Source of the DNA: an uncultured Eubacteriales bacterium
GTDB lineage: Bacteria; Bacillota; Clostridia; Peptostreptococcales; Anaerovoracaceae
Assembly: GCA_900542245.1 (NCBI GenBank)
Contig: UQMQ01000005.1
Coordinates: 1 to 40,657, forward strand
Direction of reading: 5' to 3'
DNA length: 40,657 nucleotides
Numbering within the stretch: the stretch's first letter is position 1; each line of letters starts with the position of its first letter. Of the stretch, positions 1-8,451 are shown piece by piece. The translations under genes were made by a program, and so were the position numbers. The notes beneath the pieces were generated by a model. That model was not told the origin of the DNA. It saw nothing but the letters and a program-made list of their open reading frames with translations, and ran no database searches.

Positions 1-1
1 C

Positions 2-43
2 CATCGCACACGACAAAGGGCTGTGTGCCCTTGTCAAGCGATG
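2..43. repeat. Compound inverted repeat (hairpin)
   Basis: The outer arms CATCGC (2-7) and GCGATG (38-43) pair. The inner arms GACAA-a-GGG (12-20) and CCCTTGTC (28-35) pair with one bulged base around a 7-base loop. No T-run follows, so it is not a standard terminator for a gene entering from the left. It could be the terminator remnant of an upstream gene or an operator. Confidence 0.45.
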
Positions 44-202
44 TAAATGATTTGTGATACAAATAATAAAAATGATTTTATGGTCAACTATGTAAAAGGA
101 GCTCATAGATGCAGATCATTATGATACTTACATAATAGGTTGAAAAATGCAATCTTAAATATTCACACCCTGAAAAAAATTTCCCCTTTTTCACAGAAAT
201 AA

Positions 203-232
203 TTGACCGGGCAGAGGCAAATCGGCTATAAT
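203..232 (+). promoter_or_regulatory. Sigma-A type promoter of the Wadjet operon
   Basis: A -35 box TTGACC (203-208) and a perfect -10 box TATAAT (227-232) are separated by 18 bases. A/T-rich tracts at about 172-195 could act as an UP element. Transcription would start near 240 and give a leader of roughly 75 bases before the first ATG at 316. Confidence 0.75.
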
Positions 233-315
233 GAAAACAAAGCTGCAAGCATAGAGCGGTGCTGACCGGGAAACAGGAAAAATGAACAGACGAAGCAAAC
301 GAGGAGGCAATTAAC

Positions 316-1809
316 ATGCAGATAACAGGAAAGACATTGAAGCCTCTGACCGAGGCAAAATATTTGAATGCGGATAATGTGAGCAGGTATCGCGCCATTA
401 TGCGCATTTTTTTAATGCATTATGATAAATTAAAATATAAGCTTTATCAAGAAGAGGTCTATGAGGCTATGTGCGATACGGGGCTCTTTCCGGACTATCG
501 CATGGAACAGTGCAGGCAGGATCTGGACATGCTGACGGAATGGAAAAACTTAGAAGCCTATCAGGATACGCGCAGGGTGACTTCGATCGAGGAATTTAAG
601 AACAAAAAATTTGAGTACAGCCTGACCGACGTCGGTGTGGAGGTCGAACGTCTGGTGCAGCGGCTGGAAAATTTACATATTGAAGGTGCGTCCCTGGAGC
701 CGAGTCTTCTGGAACGGATTCGAAGCTATATTTCGGAGTTTGCCGATATGGCGGAAAACCAGTGCGAAAGCAGCAAGGTATATGCGTGGTGGAACGACCT
801 CAGCAGTGATTTTGTACGCTTGAATCAAAACTATAAGGATTATATGAGCAATTTGAGCAGCGTCAAGGCGGAGCAGATGATGCAGACGCGAGCCTTCCTT
901 GCATTCAAGGACCAGCTTGTGGAGTATCTGCGCAATTTCATCAAGAATCTGCAGCGCAATGTGGGTGCGATCGAAGAAGAACTGCAGATGATCACCGAAG
1001 CACAGAAGGCTGCGGTTCTGGAAAAGGTCATCGCCTATGACCTGTCAATCCCGCGCATTGGAGAAGAGGTTAGCCGGGCAGAGATCGAACAGAAGATCCG
1101 GGATCGCTGGCAGAGCATCTTCGAGTGGTTCTGCGGAAGCAGCGGGGAGGACAATGAAGCCGCAAAGCTTTTTGACAAGACGAATGATATCATCCGTAAA
1201 ATCACCAGATACGCGACGCAGATCTCAGAGAAGAATGCGCTCGGCGCCAACAGGCGCGAGGAATACCGACGGACCGCGGAGATTTTTTTAAAATGTGAAA
1301 GTATGAAACAGGCACACTGCTTGTCAGCCATGGTATTTGGATTAGAGGCAGCAGCTCACCTGAAGGTGGATACCGTCAGAGAAACCGATACGATGAACAG
1401 CGGTGTGTATGAGGAAAGCGCATATGAAATTGCGCTGAAGCCGCGTGTGCGGACCTATAAGGAACGCGCGAATCGCAGTGCAATCCGTGATATGAGCGCG
1501 GAGAAGGCGCAGGCGAAGGCAGCGCTGATGCAGGCACAGCAGGCGAACCTACAGAAGCTGCGGGCACTGGAGCAGGACGGCAGGATCGATTTTGGGACGC
1601 TTCCGATCATCGATCCGGAGATTCGAGAGATCCTTTTGACTTGGCTTTCGAATGCGTTGGAGGATAACGGAAAATGCGCACGCACCGAGGAGGGCAGACC
1701 CTTTCGGCTGGATGAGACATGTGCCGGACAGACCTGTGTATTGCGTGCAAGCGATGGATGCCTGACTATGCCGCATTTTGTGCTGGTATTTGAGGAGGCA
1801 GCGGAATGA
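316..1809 (+). CDS. jetA: Wadjet protein JetA (TIGR02677/DUF2397 family, kleisin-like)
   Basis: This 497-residue protein has the length and character of the TIGR02677/DUF2397 family, the first gene of the four-gene Jet cassette. In Wadjet systems JetA is the kleisin (MksF-like) subunit. It bridges the SMC heads of JetC and recruits JetB, forming a DNA-loop-extruding complex that recognises and destroys circular plasmids. The N-terminal part, with arginine- and tyrosine-rich helices, looks like a winged-helix segment. The middle (about residues 120-330) is strongly helical. The start is fixed by GAGGAGG at 301-307, 8 bases before the ATG. Its stop overlaps the jetB start by 4 bases. The family assignment rests on recalled family features and on the gene order with three clear partners; the SMC and Toprim partners are the firmest evidence. 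Confidence 0.83.
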   Translation: MQITGKTLKPLTEAKYLNADNVSRYRAIMRIFLMHYDKLKYKLYQEEVYEAMCDTGLFPDYRMEQCRQDLDMLTEWKNLEAYQDTRRVTSIEEFKNKKFEYSLTDVGVEVERLVQRLENLHIEGASLEPSLLERIRSYISEFADMAENQCESSKVYAWWNDLSSDFVRLNQNYKDYMSNLSSVKAEQMMQTRAFLAFKDQLVEYLRNFIKNLQRNVGAIEEELQMITEAQKAAVLEKVIAYDLSIPRIGEEVSRAEIEQKIRDRWQSIFEWFCGSSGEDNEAAKLFDKTNDIIRKITRYATQISEKNALGANRREEYRRTAEIFLKCESMKQAHCLSAMVFGLEAAAHLKVDTVRETDTMNSGVYEESAYEIALKPRVRTYKERANRSAIRDMSAEKAQAKAALMQAQQANLQKLRALEQDGRIDFGTLPIIDPEIREILLTWLSNALEDNGKCARTEEGRPFRLDETCAGQTCVLRASDGCLTMPHFVLVFEEAAE

Positions 1810-2981
1810 GAGAACTGGAAATATTACTTGGAAACCGTTGGGTGCTCAAGGCGGAAAACAAGGACCTATACTATAGGATTCGGGATGCAGCCGCCGAGAT
1901 ACGCAAATTCACCGCGGAGAAGATGGGCTGTCAGCTGATCGAGAATGCCTTATTGGTCAAACTGGAAAAGATTCCGGTCATTCCGGAACCATTTATGGGC
2001 GTACAGGAATTTACCTCCAAAGAGGAATACGCCTTTCTTTGCGTACTGCTGATGTTTCTGGAGGATAAGGATGCAGGGGAACAGTTCATCCTCTCGCAGC
2101 TGACGGAATACGCAGCACTGCAGATGCCCGGTGAGACGGTAGACTGGACGGTATATACCAATCGACGGCGGCTGATCAAGGTGCTGCGCTACGCGATTTC
2201 GCAGAGCATGCTCAAAATTACCGACGGCAGTGATGAGACCTTTATGGACAGTGTCACCGGAGAGGTACTCTATGAAAGCACCGGAGCCTCCCGATACTTT
2301 ATGCGGACCTTTGCCCGCGACATTATGGGTTACACCCGGCCCGAGGATTTCGAGCAGAGCGACTGGTTTGACATCAACGAGGATAAGGGTATTGCAAGGC
2401 GGCAGCGCGTGTATAAGCGGCTGCTTTTCGCGCCGGGGATGTATCGCAGAGATGGTTCGCAGGAGGACTTTGCATATCTGAAATACTACGGACGCAGACT
2501 CAGTGAGGAGCTTGAGAAAATCTTCGACTGTCGTGTGCATATTCACAAAGGAAGCGCGTACCTGATGCCGGGTGAGCAATGCCGCATGGGAAAAGAGTTT
2601 CCGGCAGGGAATGTTTTGGCAGATATTGTACTTTTGGTGCTCCGTGCATTGCAGGATCAGATCAGGAGCGGCATTTGGGAGACGGAAGCAGACGAGACCT
2701 GCGTGGTCAGCGACCTGGAATTTGAACGTATGATTCGTGAGACCAAGCAGGCCTATGCAGGTGGATTCGCGAAGAAATACCGGGAAATGCCGGATGGAGA
2801 ATTTGTGAATACCATCACAGACGAGATGGAACGCTGGATGTTTATCAAGGTCCTGAAAGAGGCAAGGCAGATACGCATTTATCCGGCTGCGGGCAAGCTC
2901 TGCGGCCGTTATCCGGACGACTTTGCTGACAAGCCGGAGCATGCAGAAAAAACGGAAGAGGAAAGAGAGGCGCGTGTATGA
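1806..2981 (+). CDS. jetB: Wadjet protein JetB (TIGR02678/DUF2398 family, KITE-like)
   Basis: This 391-residue protein resembles the TIGR02678/DUF2398 family, the second gene of the Jet cassette. JetB corresponds to the MksE-like KITE subunit, which dimerises and binds the kleisin JetA to complete the SMC complex. No catalytic motif is visible or expected; the sequence looks like mixed alpha/beta winged-helix modules with a charged C-terminal tail rich in Glu and Lys. It starts within an ATGA overlap with jetA, with GAGGAGG (1792-1798) at 7-base spacing, and ends in an ATGA overlap with jetC. Translational coupling would keep the subunits in proportion. The long minus-strand ORF opposite it is a codon-bias shadow. 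Confidence 0.82.
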   Translation: MRELEILLGNRWVLKAENKDLYYRIRDAAAEIRKFTAEKMGCQLIENALLVKLEKIPVIPEPFMGVQEFTSKEEYAFLCVLLMFLEDKDAGEQFILSQLTEYAALQMPGETVDWTVYTNRRRLIKVLRYAISQSMLKITDGSDETFMDSVTGEVLYESTGASRYFMRTFARDIMGYTRPEDFEQSDWFDINEDKGIARRQRVYKRLLFAPGMYRRDGSQEDFAYLKYYGRRLSEELEKIFDCRVHIHKGSAYLMPGEQCRMGKEFPAGNVLADIVLLVLRALQDQIRSGIWETEADETCVVSDLEFERMIRETKQAYAGGFAKKYREMPDGEFVNTITDEMERWMFIKVLKEARQIRIYPAAGKLCGRYPDDFADKPEHAEKTEEEREARV

Positions 2982-5900
2982 GCAGCAGATGGCAGTCAAA
3001 TAAAATCGGATTGGTGAACTTTTGGTACTACAATGACGAGCAGACCTTCTATTTTGCCAATGGACGGATGCTGCTCAGAGGCTCGAACGGTTCCGGCAAA
3101 TCCGTTACCATGCAGAGCGTCGTGCCGCTGCTTTTGGACGGCAATATGAGTCCGGAACGCTTGGACCCGTTTGGGAGCCGCGACCGTAAGATGAGCAGCT
3201 ATCTGCTGGAGGATGATGACGACAGAGAAGAGCGAACCGGATACCTTTATCTGGAGTTCAAGCGTTTAAACAGCGAGGCATATATGACGATCGGCATGGG
3301 AATCCGCGCAAGGAGAGGAAAACCACTGGATAAGTGGTATTTTGTGATTTCGGACGGCAGGCGGATCGGCAGGGACTTTTATCTGTATAAATCTGTCGGT
3401 GAGAAGATCACCTTATCAAGGCGGGAACTGGAAAATCGCATTGCAGAGGGCGGACGCGTATTCGACAAGCAGGCAGAGTACATGGAGTATGTGAACAGTC
3501 ATATCTTCGGGTTTGAGACGAAGGACGAGTATAAGGAGCTGATCGATCTTTTGATTCAGCTGCGGACACCGAAGCTTTCCAAGGATTTTAAGCCTTCTGT
3601 CATCAATGAGATCCTCAGCGACTCACTGCAGCCTCTCTCGGATGACGATCTGCGGCCGATGTCGGAGGCAATCGAAAATATGGACGAGCTGAGCCGTAAG
3701 CTCAAGGATGAAGAGGCAGCCATTGCGGCTGCCGAGAAGATCAACAGGGCCTACGATAAATATAATCGGCTGATGCTGTACAAAAAAGCAGCAGCATGCC
3801 GGGACGTGCAGGAAAAGCTTACACAGACAAACCAGCAGAAAGCACAAAAAGAGAAAGATCTGCAGTCACATCAGGCGCAGATCCGGGCCTGCGAAGCCGC
3901 TAAGCAGGAAATGGAAGTCACAAAACAGGCGATGGAAAAGGAGCGGGAGTCTCTCGGCAAAAGTGATGCGGCAATACTGAAACAGCGCGAACGCGAGTTG
4001 GAAAAAGAAGCAGAACACTTTACTGCAGCAGCCAAAGAGAAAACGCAGATGCTGGACACTAGAAAGCAGCGCCTGCAGACCTTGGAATACAAGGTAAAAG
4101 ATACCGAAGACGAGAGATACCGCAGGGAAAAAACACTCCGCCAGCAGTTGGAAGAAATGGATGCTGAGGCGGACTGCATGGCCTTTGACGAGCATGCGTT
4201 CTTTCGGGATGAACTCCTGGAGCAGCTTGACGAGCCATACGACTATGCAGTGCATCAGAAGCAATTTGATACGACGAAAGCGAAAATCGCAGAGACCTTC
4301 CATATTTTAGAGGAAGCACAGCAGCTTAAAAAGGAAAGCGATGTGCTCGATGAAAAGCGTGATCGCATGGTACGGGAGCTGGACAGTGCGCAGCGCAAAC
4401 AAACCGAGGCCGAGACACTGCTGATTCAAACGGAGAGCGAATGGAAGGAAGCACTTTACAGCTGGGCGGAGGGCAATACGGAGCTGCAGCTGGAGGCATC
4501 GGTACTGGGACGAATCAGCCGATTTGCCGATGATTACGATGAAAACGCGGATTTCAGTCAGGTACGCCAGATCGCGGCCGATGTGAAACAAAGCAGGAGA
4601 AATGCATTACAGAGTCTGCACCATGAAAGCGCAGCCCTGCTTGCTGAAACAGAGAAAAGTCTGTCAGCTGTCCGTAAAGAGCTGGAAGCATGGGAGAACC
4701 GCAAAGAACCGGAGCCGGAGCGCAGCGAAGCGGTGTTAAAAAGCAGAGCGCGTCTTGCGGAGCTGGGGATTCCGTATCAGGAATTCTATAAGACCATGGA
4801 ATTCAGCGATATGCTCGATGAAGCTGCCTGTGATCGTTTGGAGGAGGCTTTGCTTGCGATGGGAATTCTGGATGCGCTGGTCATTGAAGAGTCCTATCGC
4901 GATAAGGTGATGACCTTCGCAGAAGGCTGCGCAGACCGTTACCTGTTTGCGGGCAGTCCGCAGGCAGGGAAAAGCCTGCTGGACATTTTGCAGCTCAATG
5001 ATGAGGTCAACGATATTTTTTCCAATCAGAGATTGACCGGTATATTGGGCAGCATTGCGTATGACGGAGACTGGCAAACCGCAATCAGCACCGATGGGAC
5101 TTATCGTATCGGCGTGCTCAGCGGTACGATCACCGGCTTGCACAAGGCGGCCTTTTTGGGAACGAAGGCGCGCGAGCATACCCGCCTTGCCCGGATTCGC
5201 GCCTGCAAAGAAGAAATCGAAAGACTGGAAGCGGAGATGGAGCATTTACAGTCCGCATGCAGGCAGATCGAAGAACGCATGGAGCGTCTGGAAAGTGAAT
5301 ATCAGGCGTTCCCGCAGGATACGGACCTCAAAGCCGCATGGCGTACGCTGCTGGATGCCGAGCATCTCTGCAGCCGTATGCAGGACGAGAAAAACCGTTT
5401 AGAAGAAGAACTGCAGATCATCAAAAATAAAATCCGCGCAAAGCAGGAGGAAGCTTATGAATCCGGCAAGCAGCTGCATTTAGAGTTTGCCTTCCCGGTG
5501 TTCCGGCAGGCGACGGAAGCAGCGGAGTCCTATGATAAGCTGCTGGTTCAGCTTATTGCGGAACATAAAGTACATCAAAAGACTGTGCAGGCAATCCGAG
5601 ATCTGGAAACGCAAAGAGAAGAAATCGAAGATGATATCATGGAAACCAGAAATGAGCTTGCGGATGCAGAACGGAATTTACTGCGAAAGCAGACGGAGCT
5701 CGATTCTGTCCGCAGTCAGCTTGCACTGACAGACTATGCACAGATCAAAGAACGTTTAGATGCATGCACAGCCTGGCTGGAAGCTTTCCCGCAGAGACTG
5801 GAGGATAACACAGAAAAGGCAACGGTTTGCCGTCAGGTCTGCAAAATACTGGAACAGGAGATCGAGGACTGCGCAGGACAGCTTGTATCGCTCGGCGAGA

Positions 5901-7069
5901 TCGAGGCCAGGCTCACAAGGTGTTATGAAAAGGAGCGCAAGCTTGCATATGTAGAAATTCCGGAGGAGATCGGTGTGCAGGCACGTGCGCTTGCGCAATA
6001 CTTGAAATCCGATGTGGAGGAGTTCAGCTGGGAGAGCGTCACGCAGAGGCTGAACGAGGTCTATTATCAGCAGCGCGACTTCTTGAATGAATATCAGCCG
6101 AGCTTAAAGACGGATTTGTTTGCAGAAGAGGATGAGGGGCAGCCGGAGAATGCCGTGACAGCGAAAAGAAACGACATTCGGGCAAGATATCAGGGAATTG
6201 AAATTCCATTCCCGAAGCTGCTTGCTTACCTGAAAACTGAAATTACTGAGCTGAAAGAGCTGATCAAGGCAGGCGACAGGGAGCTCTTTGAGGATATTCT
6301 CGCCAATACGGTCAGCCGTAAGATCCGCAGCAAGATCAATGCGGCCGATCGTTGGGTCGGCAATATGAATCAGCTGATGAGCAGCATGAACACATCCAGC
6401 GGCTTGAAGCTGAGTCTCAAATGGAGAAGCAAGACTGCAGAAACAGAAGAGCAGCTCGATACCGGAGAACTGGTGCAGCTGCTCAAAAAAGACTATCGCA
6501 CGATGTCTGAGGAGGAAAGCGGGCGTCTGTCTCTGCACTTCCGTTCGAAGGTCGAGGAGGCGAGAAGAAACAGCGGTGATCAAGCCGGGTTGGTGTCCTT
6601 CTATCAGGTGATGAAAGACACGCTGGATTATCGCAAATGGTTTGAGTTCCAGCTGTTTGCGCAGAAGACCGGGGAACGGCGCAAGGAACTCACCAACAGT
6701 GTGTTTGGCACCTTCAGCGGCGGTGAAAAGGCGATGGCTATGTATGTGCCGCTGTTCTCGGCAGTGGTTGCCAAGTATGAGGGCGGCAGTCAAAACGCGC
6801 CGCGCCTGATTTCTCTGGATGAGGCCTTCGCCGGTGTAGACAGCCGGAATATTCGGGATATGTTCCGCCTGATGTCTGAATTTGACTTTGACTTTATCAT
6901 CAACTCGCAGGTTCTTTGGGGAGATTGCGATACCTTGGATGCGCTGGCGATCTATCAGCTGCAGCGGCCGGAAAATGCAAAATTTGTGACGGTCATGTCC
7001 TATCTGTGGAATGGCAGCTGCCGGGAAGCCTTAGAGCATGAAAGCATGGTGGAGGAAAAACGCCGATGA
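2978..7069 (+). CDS. jetC: Wadjet SMC-like ATPase JetC (TIGR02680 family)
   Basis: This 1363-residue protein is the SMC/MukB-like motor of the Wadjet complex. The N-terminal ATP-binding half has Walker A GSNGSGKS at residues 35-42. Two long Glu/Lys/Gln-rich coiled-coil arms (about 245-580 and 740-1120) flank a non-coiled, hinge-like segment at about 585-740. The C-terminal half has the ABC signature FSGGEKA (Ser1247) and Walker B LISLDEAF with Asp1281 and Glu1282. The N-terminal region around the Walker A box fits the TIGR02680 family. The complex is expected to extrude DNA loops using ATP and to deliver circular DNA to JetD for cutting. It starts in an ATGA overlap with jetB, with GAGAGG 7 bases upstream. 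All ATPase motifs are intact, so it looks functional. Confidence 0.92.
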   Translation: MSSRWQSNKIGLVNFWYYNDEQTFYFANGRMLLRGSNGSGKSVTMQSVVPLLLDGNMSPERLDPFGSRDRKMSSYLLEDDDDREERTGYLYLEFKRLNSEAYMTIGMGIRARRGKPLDKWYFVISDGRRIGRDFYLYKSVGEKITLSRRELENRIAEGGRVFDKQAEYMEYVNSHIFGFETKDEYKELIDLLIQLRTPKLSKDFKPSVINEILSDSLQPLSDDDLRPMSEAIENMDELSRKLKDEEAAIAAAEKINRAYDKYNRLMLYKKAAACRDVQEKLTQTNQQKAQKEKDLQSHQAQIRACEAAKQEMEVTKQAMEKERESLGKSDAAILKQRERELEKEAEHFTAAAKEKTQMLDTRKQRLQTLEYKVKDTEDERYRREKTLRQQLEEMDAEADCMAFDEHAFFRDELLEQLDEPYDYAVHQKQFDTTKAKIAETFHILEEAQQLKKESDVLDEKRDRMVRELDSAQRKQTEAETLLIQTESEWKEALYSWAEGNTELQLEASVLGRISRFADDYDENADFSQVRQIAADVKQSRRNALQSLHHESAALLAETEKSLSAVRKELEAWENRKEPEPERSEAVLKSRARLAELGIPYQEFYKTMEFSDMLDEAACDRLEEALLAMGILDALVIEESYRDKVMTFAEGCADRYLFAGSPQAGKSLLDILQLNDEVNDIFSNQRLTGILGSIAYDGDWQTAISTDGTYRIGVLSGTITGLHKAAFLGTKAREHTRLARIRACKEEIERLEAEMEHLQSACRQIEERMERLESEYQAFPQDTDLKAAWRTLLDAEHLCSRMQDEKNRLEEELQIIKNKIRAKQEEAYESGKQLHLEFAFPVFRQATEAAESYDKLLVQLIAEHKVHQKTVQAIRDLETQREEIEDDIMETRNELADAERNLLRKQTELDSVRSQLALTDYAQIKERLDACTAWLEAFPQRLEDNTEKATVCRQVCKILEQEIEDCAGQLVSLGEIEARLTRCYEKERKLAYVEIPEEIGVQARALAQYLKSDVEEFSWESVTQRLNEVYYQQRDFLNEYQPSLKTDLFAEEDEGQPENAVTAKRNDIRARYQGIEIPFPKLLAYLKTEITELKELIKAGDRELFEDILANTVSRKIRSKINAADRWVGNMNQLMSSMNTSSGLKLSLKWRSKTAETEEQLDTGELVQLLKKDYRTMSEEESGRLSLHFRSKVEEARRNSGDQAGLVSFYQVMKDTLDYRKWFEFQLFAQKTGERRKELTNSVFGTFSGGEKAMAMYVPLFSAVVAKYEGGSQNAPRLISLDEAFAGVDSRNIRDMFRLMSEFDFDFIINSQVLWGDCDTLDALAIYQLQRPENAKFVTVMSYLWNGSCREALEHESMVEEKRR

Positions 7070-8451
7070 AGCTGCACAGAGAAGAGAAGCAGGCGCTTTC
7101 ATATTTTCAAAGCAGTCCGGTTTGGGCACGTTTGTTCGGCGGATTTCGGGATAAGTATCAATCGTATGGCTCTTTTACGGGAACGGTGAAGCTCCATGAT
7201 CTGTCCGGCGAAGAAATAGAAATATTAGAAGGATTTTTCGGTAAGAATTATCATGGACAAAAGCGTGTTTCTGTCTCTGCAAAGGCTTTCCGCGCGGCTT
7301 TGGCGGCAACGCGTTATGGGGCGATCGAGCCGGAACGGCTTCTCGCGCTCTACTTTGGAGAGGAGCTGCAGGGCAAAAAGGAAATGCGGGCATCGTATCA
7401 AAGCCGTCAACAGGAGATCCTGGAGATGGTCTGCAAGGAGTTTGCGGATACCTATGCCATTGCACTTGTGCAGGCGATTTTAGCTGCGGTCAAACCGGAA
7501 GCGTCCGGCGATATCGCTTCGCAGCCGCGCGAAGCGCAGCAGGAACGATTGCGAGAGTGGGAGGAATCCTTGCGGCTTGCCATGCGAATCTGCAATGCTT
7601 TCCCCTATCGTGAAGCGCAAAGCAGGTATCTGGCGGTATTTGCTGCGCAGCTGACCGGCAATCCACATGCCTTTGACGCAGGTACAGCCGGAGGAAGTCT
7701 GCTGTATCGTTTGGTACAGGCTGATCTTGCGCATCGCGGGCTTGTGATGCGCGATACAACGATTTTGCGATCTTACCAAAGACAGCGCAGCTATCTAGCT
7801 GTCGGGCTATTGATCGATGACGTATCGAATTATGTGATGCTGTACGGTGTGCAGGCGGTGATACGTGAAAGAGAACCGGACGGTACCGACGTGCATTCCG
7901 AAGAGATGCATCCGGGAATGGCAGGCTTTTGTGCGGAGAAAGACATGGTACAGGTACCGCTTGCGGTCATGCTGAAATGGGAGAAGCTCCGGTGTCCGGA
8001 TCAGCAGATCCTGATCGTGGAGAATCCTTCGATTTTTGCGATGCTCTGCGCAGAGGATGACGGAACGCATGCGTATATGTGTATGAATGGGCAGCCGAGA
8101 TTAGCAGCCTTGATTGCACTGGATCTGCTTGCGGCTGCCGGCACCGGCGTATGCTATGCAGGCGATCTGGATCCGGAAGGGCTTTTGATCGGACAGAAGC
8201 TCGCGGACTACTATCCGGGTGCGTTTTGCTTTGTCGGGATGCGCGCTGAAGATTACAGACAGTCCATGTCGCAGGAGAGCATCAGCGACCGGCGTCTCAA
8301 AATGCTCGAGCGGATCACCCACCCGCAGCTAGTAGAGGCAGCGGCGCTGATGCGGCAGTACCGCAGAGCCGGATACCAGGAGCTTCTTATACAAAAAAGC
8401 AATTTTGGAATATTGAAATATCGTGACGTGTGCGTGGGGGAAACCAAATGA
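7066..8451 (+). CDS. jetD: Wadjet nuclease JetD (TIGR02679, DUF3323 + DUF2399 Toprim-like)
   Basis: This 461-residue protein is the DNA-cleaving subunit. Its C-terminal DUF2399 region has the Toprim-like acidic motifs: ENP at residues 319-321 and GDLDPEG at 366-372, with the DxD pair Asp367/Asp369 expected to bind metal. The N-terminal part (about 1-230) would be the DUF3323 DNA- or complex-binding region. In Wadjet, JetD cuts plasmid DNA that the JetABC motor has bent or looped. It starts in an ATGA overlap with jetC; GGAGG at 7051-7055 sits 10 bases upstream. Its own stop overlaps the start of the following helicase gene by 4 bases. The acidic residues are all present, so there is no sign of decay. 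Confidence 0.87.
   Translation: MKLHREEKQALSYFQSSPVWARLFGGFRDKYQSYGSFTGTVKLHDLSGEEIEILEGFFGKNYHGQKRVSVSAKAFRAALAATRYGAIEPERLLALYFGEELQGKKEMRASYQSRQQEILEMVCKEFADTYAIALVQAILAAVKPEASGDIASQPREAQQERLREWEESLRLAMRICNAFPYREAQSRYLAVFAAQLTGNPHAFDAGTAGGSLLYRLVQADLAHRGLVMRDTTILRSYQRQRSYLAVGLLIDDVSNYVMLYGVQAVIREREPDGTDVHSEEMHPGMAGFCAEKDMVQVPLAVMLKWEKLRCPDQQILIVENPSIFAMLCAEDDGTHAYMCMNGQPRLAALIALDLLAAAGTGVCYAGDLDPEGLLIGQKLADYYPGAFCFVGMRAEDYRQSMSQESISDRRLKMLERITHPQLVEAAALMRQYRRAGYQELLIQKSNFGILKYRDVCVGETK

Larger units (their letters stand above)
1..315. other. Leader region upstream of the Wadjet operon
   Basis: This 315-base stretch has no convincing gene. It contains a compound inverted repeat at 2-43, an AT-rich segment at about 44-200, a sigma-A type promoter at 203-232 and a strong ribosome-binding site at 301-307. 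An eight-codon ORF at 109-135 has a Shine-Dalgarno-like AAGGAG at 96-101, but it lies upstream of the main promoter, so it is not in that transcript. The minus-strand ORF that runs through the region has no recognisable protein character. Confidence 0.6.

Noticed and set aside
84..407. Minus-strand ORF across the Wadjet leader
   Set aside because: It has no ribosome site and no protein-like pattern, and it crosses both the promoter and the jetA start.
1950..2999. 349-residue ORF opposite jetB
   Set aside because: It is exactly antisense to a well-supported gene, has no ribosome site, and its cysteine- and leucine-rich content is typical of a codon-bias shadow.
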